A program made the position numbers and the translations under genes. DNA of 64,000 nt from NCBI RefSeq assembly GCF_900116435.1, contig NZ_FPAZ01000009.1, positions 167,675 through 231,674 of the forward strand. Reading direction: 5' to 3'. The notes under the pieces are model-generated. The model had not been told where the DNA came from. It worked only from the letters and a program-made list of their open reading frames with translations, and did no database searches. How positions within the stretch are numbered: the first letter of the stretch is position 1; each line of letters opens with the position of its first letter. Shown here piece by piece: positions 10,049 through 18,496 of the stretch. The stretch is from Pseudoalteromonas lipolytica (GTDB lineage: Bacteria; Pseudomonadota; Gammaproteobacteria; Enterobacterales; Alteromonadaceae).

Positions 10049-10075
10049 AATGCCACCGAAAGGTGGCATTTTTTT
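10049..10075 (+). terminator. Intrinsic terminator after nagP
   Basis: AATGCCACC (10049-10057) and GGTGGCATT (10062-10070) form a 9-bp stem with a GAAA tetraloop, followed by five Ts. Confidence 0.9.
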
Positions 10076-10080
10076 GTCTT

Positions 10081-10925
10081 ATTTAAACCGTAGGCGTTAT
10101 GCTTGCATCGCGCGTTTGCGCAGCAACGTCTCTTTATAAAATTCACGGCTAAAGCCCTTCCTACAAAAGATGCACACGACACACGTAGGAGGCGTTTTAA
10201 CGCCGAAAAAGCAAACCTGTTCAGCAACATTAAACACCCACCTCGATTTAGCTCGCACCTCGCTGCTCGTACTTCGTAGCTTAAAACCCTTTCACGACTA
10301 AAGCCCTTCCTACAAAAAATGCACACGACCCACGTAGGAGGCGTTTTAACGCCGAAAAGCAAACCTATTCAGCGACATTAAACAACTATCTCGATTTAGC
10401 TCGCATCTCGCAATTCGCATCTCGTACCTCGTTGCTTACAACCTCGTCGCTTATAACCTAATTTCACGCCTACATTAAACCGTAGGCGTTATGCTTGCAT
10501 GGCGCGTTTGCGCAGCAACCTGTCTTTTAAAATTCACGACTATAGCCCCTCCTACAAAGATGCACACGACACACGTAGGAGGCGTTTTTAACGCCGAAAA
10601 GCAAACCTTTTCGGCGGCATTAAACACCCATCTCGGTTTAGCTCGCATCTCGCTGCTCGTACTTCGTAGCTTAAAACCCTTTCACGGCTAAAGCCCTTCC
10701 TACAAAAGATGCACACGACATACGTAGGAGGCGTTTTAACGCCGAAAAAGCACACCTGTTCAGCAACATTAAACAACCATCTCGGTTTAGCTGTACTAGC
10801 TCGCATCTCGCATCTCGCATCTCGCTTTTCGATGCTCGTTGCTTATAACCTATTCGCGCGAGATAAATTTCACGCTTAGATTAAACCGTAGGCGTTATGC
10901 TTGCATGGCGCGTTTGCGCAGCAAC
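10081..10925. repeat. Repeat island 2: same two modules as island 1
   Basis: About 0.85 kb without a credible gene. Module A cores start at 10184, 10333, 10574 and 10723 (spacings 149, 241 and 149 bp). Module B copies lie near 10086 (right half only), 10464 and 10870. The order is B-A-A-B-A-A-B, so like island 1 it begins and ends with module B. Heptamers of the CTCGCAT type are tandem near 10801-10830. Together the islands bracket the hexosaminidase-nagP pair. Confidence 0.9.
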
Positions 10926-11097
10926 TTTTTAAATAGCTTTGTGGTTAAAAAATAAGCAAGGTGAAATATATAAGATGTGCTGAATAAAAACAGAGAGTTA
11001 AAAACAAAGGCTAAAAATTGAAATAAAATAATGCTAGGATAACTAGGCTAAGAATAAATCTATAAAGGAACAACAAAAGAAATACAAAAGGGGGGAG

Positions 11098-11174
11098 TGG
11101 GGCGACTGATGGGGCTTGAACCCACGACAACCGGAATCACAATCCGGGGCTCTACCAACTGAGCTACAGCCGCC
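11098..11174 (-). tRNA. tRNA-His (anticodon GTG)
   Basis: Read on the minus strand this folds as a complete cloverleaf. The seven-pair acceptor stem has the extra 5' G(-1) facing C73 that marks tRNA-His. The D arm is AGCTCAGTTGGTAGAGC, the anticodon GTG is at 11138-11140, the T arm is GTGGG/CCCAT with loop TTCAAGC, and the CCA end is encoded (11098-11100). It is very similar to E. coli tRNA-His. It stands alone, with its own promoter to the right. Confidence 0.97.
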
Positions 11175-11205
11175 ACTGAGATACACCATGTTTGGTGTGG
11201 CGCGC

Positions 11206-11234
11206 ATATTACATAATTAACGTGGGCTTGTGAA
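11206..11234 (-). promoter_or_regulatory. Sigma-70 promoter of tRNA-His with GC-rich discriminator
   Basis: On the minus strand TTCACA (11229-11234) and TAATAT (11206-11211) are separated by exactly 17 bases. They are followed by GCGCGCC, the GC-rich discriminator typical of stable-RNA promoters under stringent control. The mature tRNA begins about 30 bases downstream. Confidence 0.8.
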
Positions 11235-11450
11235 CCCCTAAATATAAAAAAAGATAAAAAAGTTGAAAGAGTAAGAAATTTCAGAAACTTAACACTGGTC
11301 AGCTGGCGTTCAGTTTCGGGGGCTAGACTCTCGCTTTTGCAATTAAGCAATCACTCATTGATTAATCTGCATGTTATTTAATGATTTTTTAACCAAAGAT
11401 CATATATAATTTCAACAGCGTTACGCTAAAAATGAACTTCAGGAGAGAAC

Positions 11451-12269
11451 ATGGATACAATAATGAACTGGATCAATGAGAATTCAGATTTAATAATACA
11501 TTACGCCGTTCAGGCTGTTCTGGCGCTAATTATCTTCTTTATTGGTAGCCGCATCGCCAAATTCTGCGAAGGGTTAACTGAAAAAGCATTTGATAAGAAA
11601 AAAGTAGATAAAGCGGTAGGTTCATTTGTAGCGAGCATTGTTTATGCAATCGTTTTTGCTGCAACAATCTTAATGGCTCTATCTCAACTAGGTATCGAGA
11701 CAACATCATTCATTGCTATCTTAGGTGCTGCGGGCTTAGCTGTTGGTTTAGCACTTCAGGGTTCATTATCTAACTTTGCTTCTGGCGTATTAATTATTTT
11801 ACTTCGTCCGTTCAAATCAGGTGACTATGTTGAAGCTGGCGGTAAAGCGGGTACGGTTAAGAAAATTGAAATTTTCTCTACAGAAATGCGCACACCAGAC
11901 AATAAAGTAATTGTAATGCCTAACTCAAAAATCATGGGCGATGCAATTGTTAACTATTCACGTGAGTCTACACGTCGTATCGACTTAGTAATTGGTGTTG
12001 GTTACGACGCTGATCTTAAAGAAGCAAAAGCAGTGCTTAAGTCAGTACTAGACAAAGAAACGCGTTTATTAAAAGATCCTGCATACACAGTAGCTGTATC
12101 TGAACTTGCCGATTCAAGCGTAAACTTTGTGGTTCGTCCATGGGTTAACTCTGCTGACTATTGGCCAACATATTTCGACTTAATGGAAAACATTAAGATT
12201 GCACTTGATGATGCAAACATCACTATTCCATTCCCGCAAATGGACGTTCATTTGCACAAAGAAGACTAA
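11451..12269 (+). CDS. mscS: Small-conductance mechanosensitive channel MscS
   Basis: Inner-membrane channel that opens under membrane tension to release solutes on hypo-osmotic shock. The 272 residues (E. coli MscS 286) start with three membrane helices at about 15-35, 60-85 and 90-120. The pore-lining third helix carries the Gly/Ala-rich pattern GAAGLAVGLALQGSLSN. The cytoplasmic beta domain follows, with LRPFKSGDYVEAGG and VIVMPNSKI. ATG 11451 is preceded by AGGAGAG. It is followed 35 bp later by a DUF481 outer-membrane protein, possibly in the same transcript. Confidence 0.95.
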   Translation: MDTIMNWINENSDLIIHYAVQAVLALIIFFIGSRIAKFCEGLTEKAFDKKKVDKAVGSFVASIVYAIVFAATILMALSQLGIETTSFIAILGAAGLAVGLALQGSLSNFASGVLIILLRPFKSGDYVEAGGKAGTVKKIEIFSTEMRTPDNKVIVMPNSKIMGDAIVNYSRESTRRIDLVIGVGYDADLKEAKAVLKSVLDKETRLLKDPAYTVAVSELADSSVNFVVRPWVNSADYWPTYFDLMENIKIALDDANITIPFPQMDVHLHKED

Positions 12270-12304
12270 ATTGTCTAATTAAAAGTAGTAAAGGTTATTT
12301 TTTA

Positions 12305-13084
12305 ATGAAATTAAAAGCTTTATCAATTCTAGTTGCAGCATCTGCTGCAACTAGCGCATTCGCAGCCGATGAAACGAAAACGTGGGACGTTACGAGTGAG
12401 TTAGGTGCCATCATAACCAGCGGTAATACAGAAACAACCACTCTAAAAGGTGGCATAAAGGTATTACATAACCTTGAGAGCTGGAATAACGAATATAAGC
12501 TTGATGGTCTTTATAAAGAAGACGAGATCGAAAATGATGCCGGTGTTAAAGAAACACAGCGTACTAACGAAAAGTACTCTTTTTCTGCACAGGGTAACTA
12601 CAAGCTAAACGAAAAGCACTCACACCTATTCATTTACGGTTCGCACGTATCTGATTACTTTGGTGCTTACCGTAATGAGACCGTAGTTTCAGCGGGTTAT
12701 GGTTTACGATTAATCGACCGTTCTGATATGTGGTTAAATGCAGAAGTGGGTCCAGGTTATAAATACTTCCAATACCCAGACACAAGCACAGAAGTTGACG
12801 AAAACGGTAACTCACTTGCGGGTGAGCGTGAAGGTGAAGCAATTGCGTTAGGTAAACTTGACTACAATTGGCAAATTTCAGACAGTGCGCGTTTCACTCA
12901 GCTCGTTTCTGTGGAGTACGGTGATACCAACACCAAAACACGTTCTGAGTCAGCCATTCTTGCTAAAATTAATGGTTCACTGCAAATGAAAGTGGCGTAC
13001 AATATTACCCACAACTCTGATGTCGCTGACGACAAAGAAAATACAGATACTGAAACGTCATTAACGTTGGTTTACAGTTTTTAA
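12305..13084 (+). CDS. DUF481 family outer-membrane beta-barrel protein
   Basis: The 259-residue protein has a clear signal peptide ending AFAA around residue 21. It then shows alternating hydrophobic/polar strands and ends in VYSF, the C-terminal aromatic signature of Bam-assembled outer-membrane barrels. It resembles the DUF481/YdiY group, described as salt-induced outer-membrane proteins; the molecular function is not known. It lies 35 bp after mscS, so both genes may respond to osmotic conditions. A strong terminator at 13101 ends the unit. Confidence 0.8.
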   Translation: MKLKALSILVAASAATSAFAADETKTWDVTSELGAIITSGNTETTTLKGGIKVLHNLESWNNEYKLDGLYKEDEIENDAGVKETQRTNEKYSFSAQGNYKLNEKHSHLFIYGSHVSDYFGAYRNETVVSAGYGLRLIDRSDMWLNAEVGPGYKYFQYPDTSTEVDENGNSLAGEREGEAIALGKLDYNWQISDSARFTQLVSVEYGDTNTKTRSESAILAKINGSLQMKVAYNITHNSDVADDKENTDTETSLTLVYSF

Positions 13085-13100
13085 TCTTTGTTTTAAGTAG

Positions 13101-13132
13101 TTATAAGAGCTTCTGGCTCTTATAACTTTTTT
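13101..13132 (+). terminator. Intrinsic terminator after DUF481 gene
   Basis: TTATAAGAGC (13101-13110) pairs perfectly with GCTCTTATAA (13116-13125) around loop TTCTG, followed by CTTTTTT. Confidence 0.9.
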
Positions 13133-13239
13133 ACAATTTACCCTTCAAAAGTCCTTCATACCGTTATATTTATATTTATAAACATAGTGTACAATAGCCG
13201 CCCTTACTCAGAATTAGAATTTATAGGACATATTGTAAA

Positions 13240-15894
13240 ATGGCGATTAGACACCTGTTTATGCTTTTTACTCTTTTTTGTGTGAGTACTGCATTTGCAA
13301 TTACACCTAGTAAAGAACAAATAGAACAATTTAAAAAGCTACCGAAAAGCCAACAAGTACTTTTAGCTAAGCAGTATGGTATTGACTTAGGCAGTATTTC
13401 TAGTTCTGACAATAATACTCAAGCCACCAAGCAGCAAGGTGAGTTAGGTTCTTCGATTAATAAGAATCAAAAAACGCAATCTGAAGAAAATTATTTTTCT
13501 GATGAGGAAAAGCGTTTCAAACCGAAAGTAGATAAAGTACAGCCATTTGGCTACGATATTTTTTCTCAACAAACATCATCATTCAATCAAGCCGAGGTAA
13601 GCCTAGTACCTGATGACTATTTATTAGGAATTGGCGATAAGCTTAAAATTACCTTATTTGGTCAACAAAGTAGTGAGCAAATAGTAGAGGTCGATAGTAG
13701 TGGTCGTATTGCTATTCCTGAACTACAACCAATTGATGTTATTGGGCTGACATTCGCAGATCTAGTTGGTTTATTGAAAGAAAAGGTTTCTAGAGAACTG
13801 ATAGGGACATCGATCTATGTCTCTATCGCAGAGTTAAAAAGTATTAATGTCTTGGTATTAGGAGAAGTTTCTACTCCGGGTAGTTACTCTTTGAACTCAC
13901 TTTCAACCATTACTCATAGTCTCTACAAAAGTGGAGGTTTAACTGATATAGCGTCATTGCGCAACATTCAACTGCGTAGAAAAGGTAAATTGATACAGAC
14001 ATTAGATCTTTATGAATTACTATTGCAAGGGAATACCGTTGGTAACATTGAGCTAAAATCAGGTGATACCGTTTTTGTTCCTAGCATAACTAACCGTGTG
14101 AAAGTTGTTGGTGCTGTTAGAAGACCAGCCTATTTTGAGTTTAAAGAAAACGAGACTGTCAGTGATGTTTTAGATATGGCTGGTGGTGTAAAAGCCTCAG
14201 CATATAAAGATGAAGTGAAAATTGTTCGGTATTCGAATGAGGCCCGTAAGTTAATTTCAATTTCGCCAACTGAATTGGCAAATTTTAGGCTACATGACGG
14301 TGATGAAATATCGGTTCAAGAGTCAAGTAATGAATTTAGAAATGAAGTGACTCTTATCGGGGCTGTTGTTCGTCCTGGTAAATACAGCTTATCGAAAGCC
14401 CCAGACTTATTATCACTTATTGGTAATCCTAGAACTAGTTTACTACCACAAGCAGATAAGCATTATGGCTTAATTTTACGTGGTGGAGCGTTTAGTGATA
14501 TTTCAATTATTCAATTTAGCCTCACTGAGCTATTAGAAAGCAATATTCCTTTAAAAGCGGGCGATGAAGTTTTTGTATTTAGTCGTTATGAATACAAAGA
14601 TGAAGAGGATAAAATGCTGGCTTCGCTAGATTTAACTGAAAAGGAATTAGAGCTTCAGAACAGATCTAAACTTTGGCATTTATATGAGCAACAACTGTTC
14701 GAAGCGTTTGTAAATGTTGATGCATTAGGCCAGCTAAATGGAGAAGAAGAAAGCAAGGCGTTTATAGCTGAAGAAAATATGAAATGGTTGTCACAAATAG
14801 GTGGAGTAAGAGAACTTAATGATAAGGTTTTGAGTCCTTTTTCTCGTGCTAACTTGTTACAAGCAATTTTGAAAAAGTTAAATTATCAAGCATCACCAAG
14901 CAAGCCAGTGAAGATTATTACAGTTAAAGGGAAGGTACGTTACCCTGGAAACTACCCAATTGGCGATAACTTTACTGTCGCCGATGCCGTCAATGCTGCT
15001 GGGGGATTAGTTGAATCTGCTTATATGGCTCAAGCTGAGTTAACGTCATATAAAAGAGGCGCTGAATTAGATGTTGAACATGCAAGCTTCAATTTACAGA
15101 CAGAACTAAACGCCCCGACAATCTATTTGTCAAGCAAGGATACTTTAAACATTCTTGCAACACCAAAGTGGAGTGAAGAAAATCAAGTTTCACTAAGAGG
15201 GGAAGTTAAATTTCCTGGTTTGTATACAATAGCCAGAGGTGAATCTTTGATCAGTGTTATTGAAAGGGCTGGTGGATTTACTGAGTTTGCGGCTATCAAT
15301 GGTGCTGTATTCACTCGTGATGAGATTAAAAAGCAAGAGCAGTTGCAAATAAAAAAATTAACAGAGAGTCTACAAAGAGAAATAGCAACAAAGAGTTTAC
15401 GCCCAGGTGGGAATGATGTTGCTTACTCTGAAGTAAAACAGCTATTAGCCGATCTATCAAAGGTTGAAGCTAAAGGTAGACTAGTTATTGATTTACCTAA
15501 AATATTGAATGGTGAACAAAACTTGATTCTGCAAGATGGTGACGCATTGATTATACCGCCACAAAGAGACTCAATTAGTGTGATAGGTGAAGTTAATTAC
15601 CCATCATCACATTTATATGAAGGAACACTAGATTTATCTCAATATGTATCAAAAAGTGGCGGCTTTAAAGAGTTTGCTGATGAAGACCGTCTGTATATTA
15701 TTAAGGCGAATGGCTCTGTAGTTATACCTAAATCTAGTTGGTTTGCGGTTGAACGGAACAATTTATTAGAACCTGGCGATACCATTGTTGTACCGCTAGA
15801 TTCAACATCACTTGACACACTTACATTGTGGAGCACAAGCACACAAATTATTTATCAAATTGGTGTTGCTATGGCAGCGATAAGTAGTATTTAA
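13240..15894 (+). CDS. Multi-SLBB polysaccharide export protein (OtnA/WbfF type)
   Basis: Outer-membrane/periplasmic polysaccharide export protein of the Wza superfamily but more than twice Wza length (884 residues), as in Vibrio OtnA/WbfF. A signal peptide ends at AFA (about residue 20) with no lipobox. A poly_export domain lies at about 120-190 (DDYLLGIGDKLKITLFG). At least six SLBB-like repeats follow, recognisable by the recurring G-x-V-x-x-P-G-x-Y pattern and paired GG residues (for example LGEVSTPGSY, VKGKVRYPGNY, LRGEVKFPGLY). A hydrophobic C-terminal segment could be the membrane anchor. The next gene, 13 bp away, is a Wzz-type protein, matching the otnA-otnB pairing. The glycan exported is unknown. 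Confidence 0.85.
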   Translation: MAIRHLFMLFTLFCVSTAFAITPSKEQIEQFKKLPKSQQVLLAKQYGIDLGSISSSDNNTQATKQQGELGSSINKNQKTQSEENYFSDEEKRFKPKVDKVQPFGYDIFSQQTSSFNQAEVSLVPDDYLLGIGDKLKITLFGQQSSEQIVEVDSSGRIAIPELQPIDVIGLTFADLVGLLKEKVSRELIGTSIYVSIAELKSINVLVLGEVSTPGSYSLNSLSTITHSLYKSGGLTDIASLRNIQLRRKGKLIQTLDLYELLLQGNTVGNIELKSGDTVFVPSITNRVKVVGAVRRPAYFEFKENETVSDVLDMAGGVKASAYKDEVKIVRYSNEARKLISISPTELANFRLHDGDEISVQESSNEFRNEVTLIGAVVRPGKYSLSKAPDLLSLIGNPRTSLLPQADKHYGLILRGGAFSDISIIQFSLTELLESNIPLKAGDEVFVFSRYEYKDEEDKMLASLDLTEKELELQNRSKLWHLYEQQLFEAFVNVDALGQLNGEEESKAFIAEENMKWLSQIGGVRELNDKVLSPFSRANLLQAILKKLNYQASPSKPVKIITVKGKVRYPGNYPIGDNFTVADAVNAAGGLVESAYMAQAELTSYKRGAELDVEHASFNLQTELNAPTIYLSSKDTLNILATPKWSEENQVSLRGEVKFPGLYTIARGESLISVIERAGGFTEFAAINGAVFTRDEIKKQEQLQIKKLTESLQREIATKSLRPGGNDVAYSEVKQLLADLSKVEAKGRLVIDLPKILNGEQNLILQDGDALIIPPQRDSISVIGEVNYPSSHLYEGTLDLSQYVSKSGGFKEFADEDRLYIIKANGSVVIPKSSWFAVERNNLLEPGDTIVVPLDSTSLDTLTLWSTSTQIIYQIGVAMAAISSI

Positions 15895-15907
15895 AGGAGC
15901 TGCTATT

Positions 15908-16804
15908 ATGGAAAAAGTGATGAATCAAGATGAAGCCGTTACGCTTGGTGAAGTGATTAGTTATTTATTTAAACGAAAGCTTCTAATCATATTCGTTAGT
16001 TTTGCTTTTGTGGCATTAGGTGTTGCTATCGCAATTTCAAAGCCTAATATTTATCAAGCGCAAGCCGTCCTGTCGCCAGCGTCAAACTCAGGAGAGATGG
16101 GGGGAGGCGCAACAAGCCAACTAGGCGGTTTAGCTGCATTAGCAGGTGTTAGCTTAGGTGGAGCTGCAAACGACAAGTCTTTATTTTATCTAGAGGTTTT
16201 TCAAAGTAGAAAGTTTCTTACCATGTTTATTGAAAAACACTCTCTACAGAAAGAACTGTTTGCTGCACAAGGGTATGATCCAGTTAAAGATCAACTTATC
16301 TATGACGAAGAGAAGCTACAAAGACTTGATGCAAATTCACCTAATCCGGTGACTATTAATTTTATTTATGAAAAATTTATTGATGATAACTTTATATTAG
16401 AAGTAAATAAAAAAACGGGGCTAATTACACTATCAATTCGTCATTTTTCACCGAAATTTACTAAAAAAGTGACTGAGCTAATAGTTAAAGATATTAATTA
16501 TGCGATTAGAACAGAAGAAATCTCTGATGCGGTTAAAAGTATCAATTACTTAGAGAAAGCATTGGCTAATACAAATGTGTTAGAGACAAAAAAGATGTTC
16601 TATCAACTAATTGAACAGCAACATAGAACAAAAATGCTTGCAACCGTTAAAGAAGAGTTTGCTTTTAAAGTTGTCGATCCTGCAATAGTACCAGAACGCA
16701 AGTTTTCACCTAATCGCGCCCTTATTGTAGTCGTGAGTGGTTTAATCGGTGGAGTATTGATATGCATGATAGTGATTGTTTCTGCATTACGAAATAAAAA
16801 TTAA
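15908..16804 (+). CDS. Wzz-type chain-length determinant (OtnB-like)
   Basis: Polysaccharide co-polymerase of the inner membrane that sets glycan chain length. The 298-residue protein has a first membrane helix at about 25-45 and the conserved PNIYQAQAVLSPA segment after it. A periplasmic domain follows, then a second helix near the C-terminus (about 272-295) preceded by the Pro-rich PERKFSPNRA. It lacks a cytoplasmic kinase domain, so it is an O-antigen-type rather than a Wzc-type protein. Good ribosome binding site AAAGGAG. It sits between the OtnA-like exporter and a Wzy/WaaL-like gene, with which it is probably co-transcribed. Confidence 0.88.
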   Translation: MEKVMNQDEAVTLGEVISYLFKRKLLIIFVSFAFVALGVAIAISKPNIYQAQAVLSPASNSGEMGGGATSQLGGLAALAGVSLGGAANDKSLFYLEVFQSRKFLTMFIEKHSLQKELFAAQGYDPVKDQLIYDEEKLQRLDANSPNPVTINFIYEKFIDDNFILEVNKKTGLITLSIRHFSPKFTKKVTELIVKDINYAIRTEEISDAVKSINYLEKALANTNVLETKKMFYQLIEQQHRTKMLATVKEEFAFKVVDPAIVPERKFSPNRALIVVVSGLIGGVLICMIVIVSALRNKN

Positions 16805-16830
16805 TCTGTAGCTTCGCTGGGGTTAGTGTC

Positions 16831-18096
16831 TTGAAATTTAATAATTTATTAATTAATAAAATAATTTGGTTATTCATCACATTATTCCCAGTTTTGCCCC
16901 ACACACTCGGAGCGCCTAATGCGCAGAAAGTACTCCATATTTTTGCTTTTCTATTCGTTGTAGCAACACTTATAGTTAAACCTGTTAGGTTTGATAAGAG
17001 AGTAATTAAATACACAGTTATCATTGTAGGCTCATTAATTTTATATTATGCGGGCTTATCGCTAATATTCACAGAAAAGCTTACTTTTAAAGACTTACCT
17101 GATTATTTAAGACCAATAATCTACCTACTCTATATCATGATTCCTTTCTTATACCCTTTAGAATCAGATGATTGGTCAGACTTTTTTTCTTTTTTTAAAA
17201 AGCTTTTTATTTTTCAAATCTTAATTTCAGCATTAGTTTATTTACCTGCTCTGTGGCCATTGGTTGATCTATTTAAAGGGCGTCCAAGCGATGATATGGC
17301 TTTACACTTCTATCGATGGTCTGGTACATACGGTTACCCTTCTGATTTTTCATTCTATTTATCCATTTTTATATTTTACTATTTTTGTTTTTTTGCAAAT
17401 CGTATGCGAATTTCAATGAAAGAGTGGGTGATCATTGCTGCTGCTTTTATCGCTATGTTTTTAAGTTTTAGTCGTGGCGGATTGTTTTCAACATTTGGTA
17501 TTTTAGGGCTCGCTTTTTGGTTAACTGGCGCAAGAAAGCGTAAGAGTGCATACGTTTTGATTGCTTCAGTATTCATTATTTTAACTGCTGTCGTTATCAC
17601 TTTTAGCGAAGAATTTGTTCAAGTATCTTATATTTTGGACACATTTGGTGGTGAAGATGGAAATGTTGATGATTCAACAAGCCATAGATTGAAAGAAATG
17701 CAGTTAGCTTATGATTATATGGCTGCAAATCCACCTTTTTCATCAGGCTCAAATCGGGACGAATTAGCAACCCAAATTGAAGTAATTGAATCGTTTTATG
17801 GTTTCCATTTAATCAAATGGGGGATTGTTGGCTTATTGGCAATATTATTGGTCAAGTTAGCTGCCTTGTATATTTGCGTTTATGTGTACAAAGAGTCAAA
17901 AAAGGCCCAAAAACCTCTTTTTCCTATGGCTTTTTCAGTTGCTTGTTTAATTGCATCCGAAGTGCTTCTATTCGGCCTCTCATCGGCAATAAGTGATCGC
18001 TTTAAAACCCTACCTACATTTTATTTATTACTTGGATATGTTTTATATGAATATACAATTATGCATAAAAAACATACAGTTGAAAGTTCAAAATAG
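16831..18096 (+). CDS. O-antigen polymerase/ligase family membrane protein (Wzy_C type)
   Basis: Inner-membrane protein with about eleven hydrophobic segments and one large periplasmic loop. The SFSRGG motif in mid-protein and the loop with HRLKEMQLAYDYMAANPP are features of the Wzy_C (O-antigen ligase/polymerase) family. This group covers both glycan polymerases and WaaL ligases, which sequence alone does not separate. The start is TTG at 16831, preceded by a GGGG-containing site. Its place after OtnA/OtnB-type genes suggests it polymerises or ligates the glycan that this exporter handles. Confidence 0.78.
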   Translation: MKFNNLLINKIIWLFITLFPVLPHTLGAPNAQKVLHIFAFLFVVATLIVKPVRFDKRVIKYTVIIVGSLILYYAGLSLIFTEKLTFKDLPDYLRPIIYLLYIMIPFLYPLESDDWSDFFSFFKKLFIFQILISALVYLPALWPLVDLFKGRPSDDMALHFYRWSGTYGYPSDFSFYLSIFIFYYFCFFANRMRISMKEWVIIAAAFIAMFLSFSRGGLFSTFGILGLAFWLTGARKRKSAYVLIASVFIILTAVVITFSEEFVQVSYILDTFGGEDGNVDDSTSHRLKEMQLAYDYMAANPPFSSGSNRDELATQIEVIESFYGFHLIKWGIVGLLAILLVKLAALYICVYVYKESKKAQKPLFPMAFSVACLIASEVLLFGLSSAISDRFKTLPTFYLLLGYVLYEYTIMHKKHTVESSK

Positions 18097-18394
18097 CTTC
18101 ATTTTCTGTTCTTTTTTTAGTCTCTCCTTGGTTGGTTTATAACCAGTTTTTTCTGGTGACTTTTTCACCATTATCCTTAAAATGACAGTGTCCATTAACA
18201 ACTTGAAAAAGTTGCAATTCATTTAACTTATTGTTTTATATGATTTTTTCTGTGTAATATTTGGTTTTTTGTTACTATTCACTTTAAGTTCATAATAAAG
18301 GTGAAATTTTTTTTTGCATTTACCTTGAATAAATTTTGTTTACTAATCATACTGATTAGGCCTGCAGTTGATGCTACTTTATTAGGAGTGTCGA

Positions 18395-18442
18395 ATGGCT
18401 ACTTTAAAAATTATTCACTTGTTTGTTAGTACGTTGGACTAA
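18395..18442 (+). CDS. Possible 15-residue leader peptide
   Basis: ATG at 18395 is preceded by AGGAG seven bases upstream and encodes MATLKIIHLFVSTLD followed by TAA. The ribosome site is better than chance and the ORF lies inside the leader of a gene that looks highly expressed. There is no obvious run of regulatory codons that would suggest amino-acid attenuation. It may be translated as an upstream ORF, or the ribosome site may act only to load and protect the message. Unverified. Confidence 0.4.
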   Translation: MATLKIIHLFVSTLD

Positions 18443-18467
18443 AAGCAAGATTAATCTGAAATTAAAA

Positions 18468-18482
18468 GTGTCCTTCGGATAC
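18468..18482 (+). other. Hairpin immediately upstream of the S-layer ribosome binding site
   Basis: GTGTCC (18468-18473) pairs with GGATAC (18477-18482), with one G-T pair, around loop TTC. It ends just before AAGGAG (18483-18488). It may stabilise the message or influence initiation. Confidence 0.5.
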
Positions 18483-18496
18483 AAGGAGTTCAAAAA

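Larger units (their letters stand above)
18097..18496 (+). promoter_or_regulatory. 400-bp leader and promoter region of the putative S-layer gene
   Basis: A long AT-rich region with several possible promoters: TTGTTA (18269-18274) 16 bases from CATAAT (18291-18296), or TTGCAA (18212-18217) 17 bases from TTTATA (18235-18240). I cannot choose between them. A 15-codon ORF (18395-18442) and a small hairpin (18468-18482) lie between these and the gene. Long untranslated leaders that stabilise the message are known for several S-layer genes in other bacteria. Confidence 0.5.

Noticed and set aside
9913..10806. Minus- and plus-strand ORFs across repeat island 2
   Set aside because: Same reason: open frames arise from repeated modules, and one overlaps the nagP end.
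4425..10925. Integron attC cassette array
   Set aside because: The palindromes lack attC core sites, no small cassette genes lie between copies and no integrase is present.
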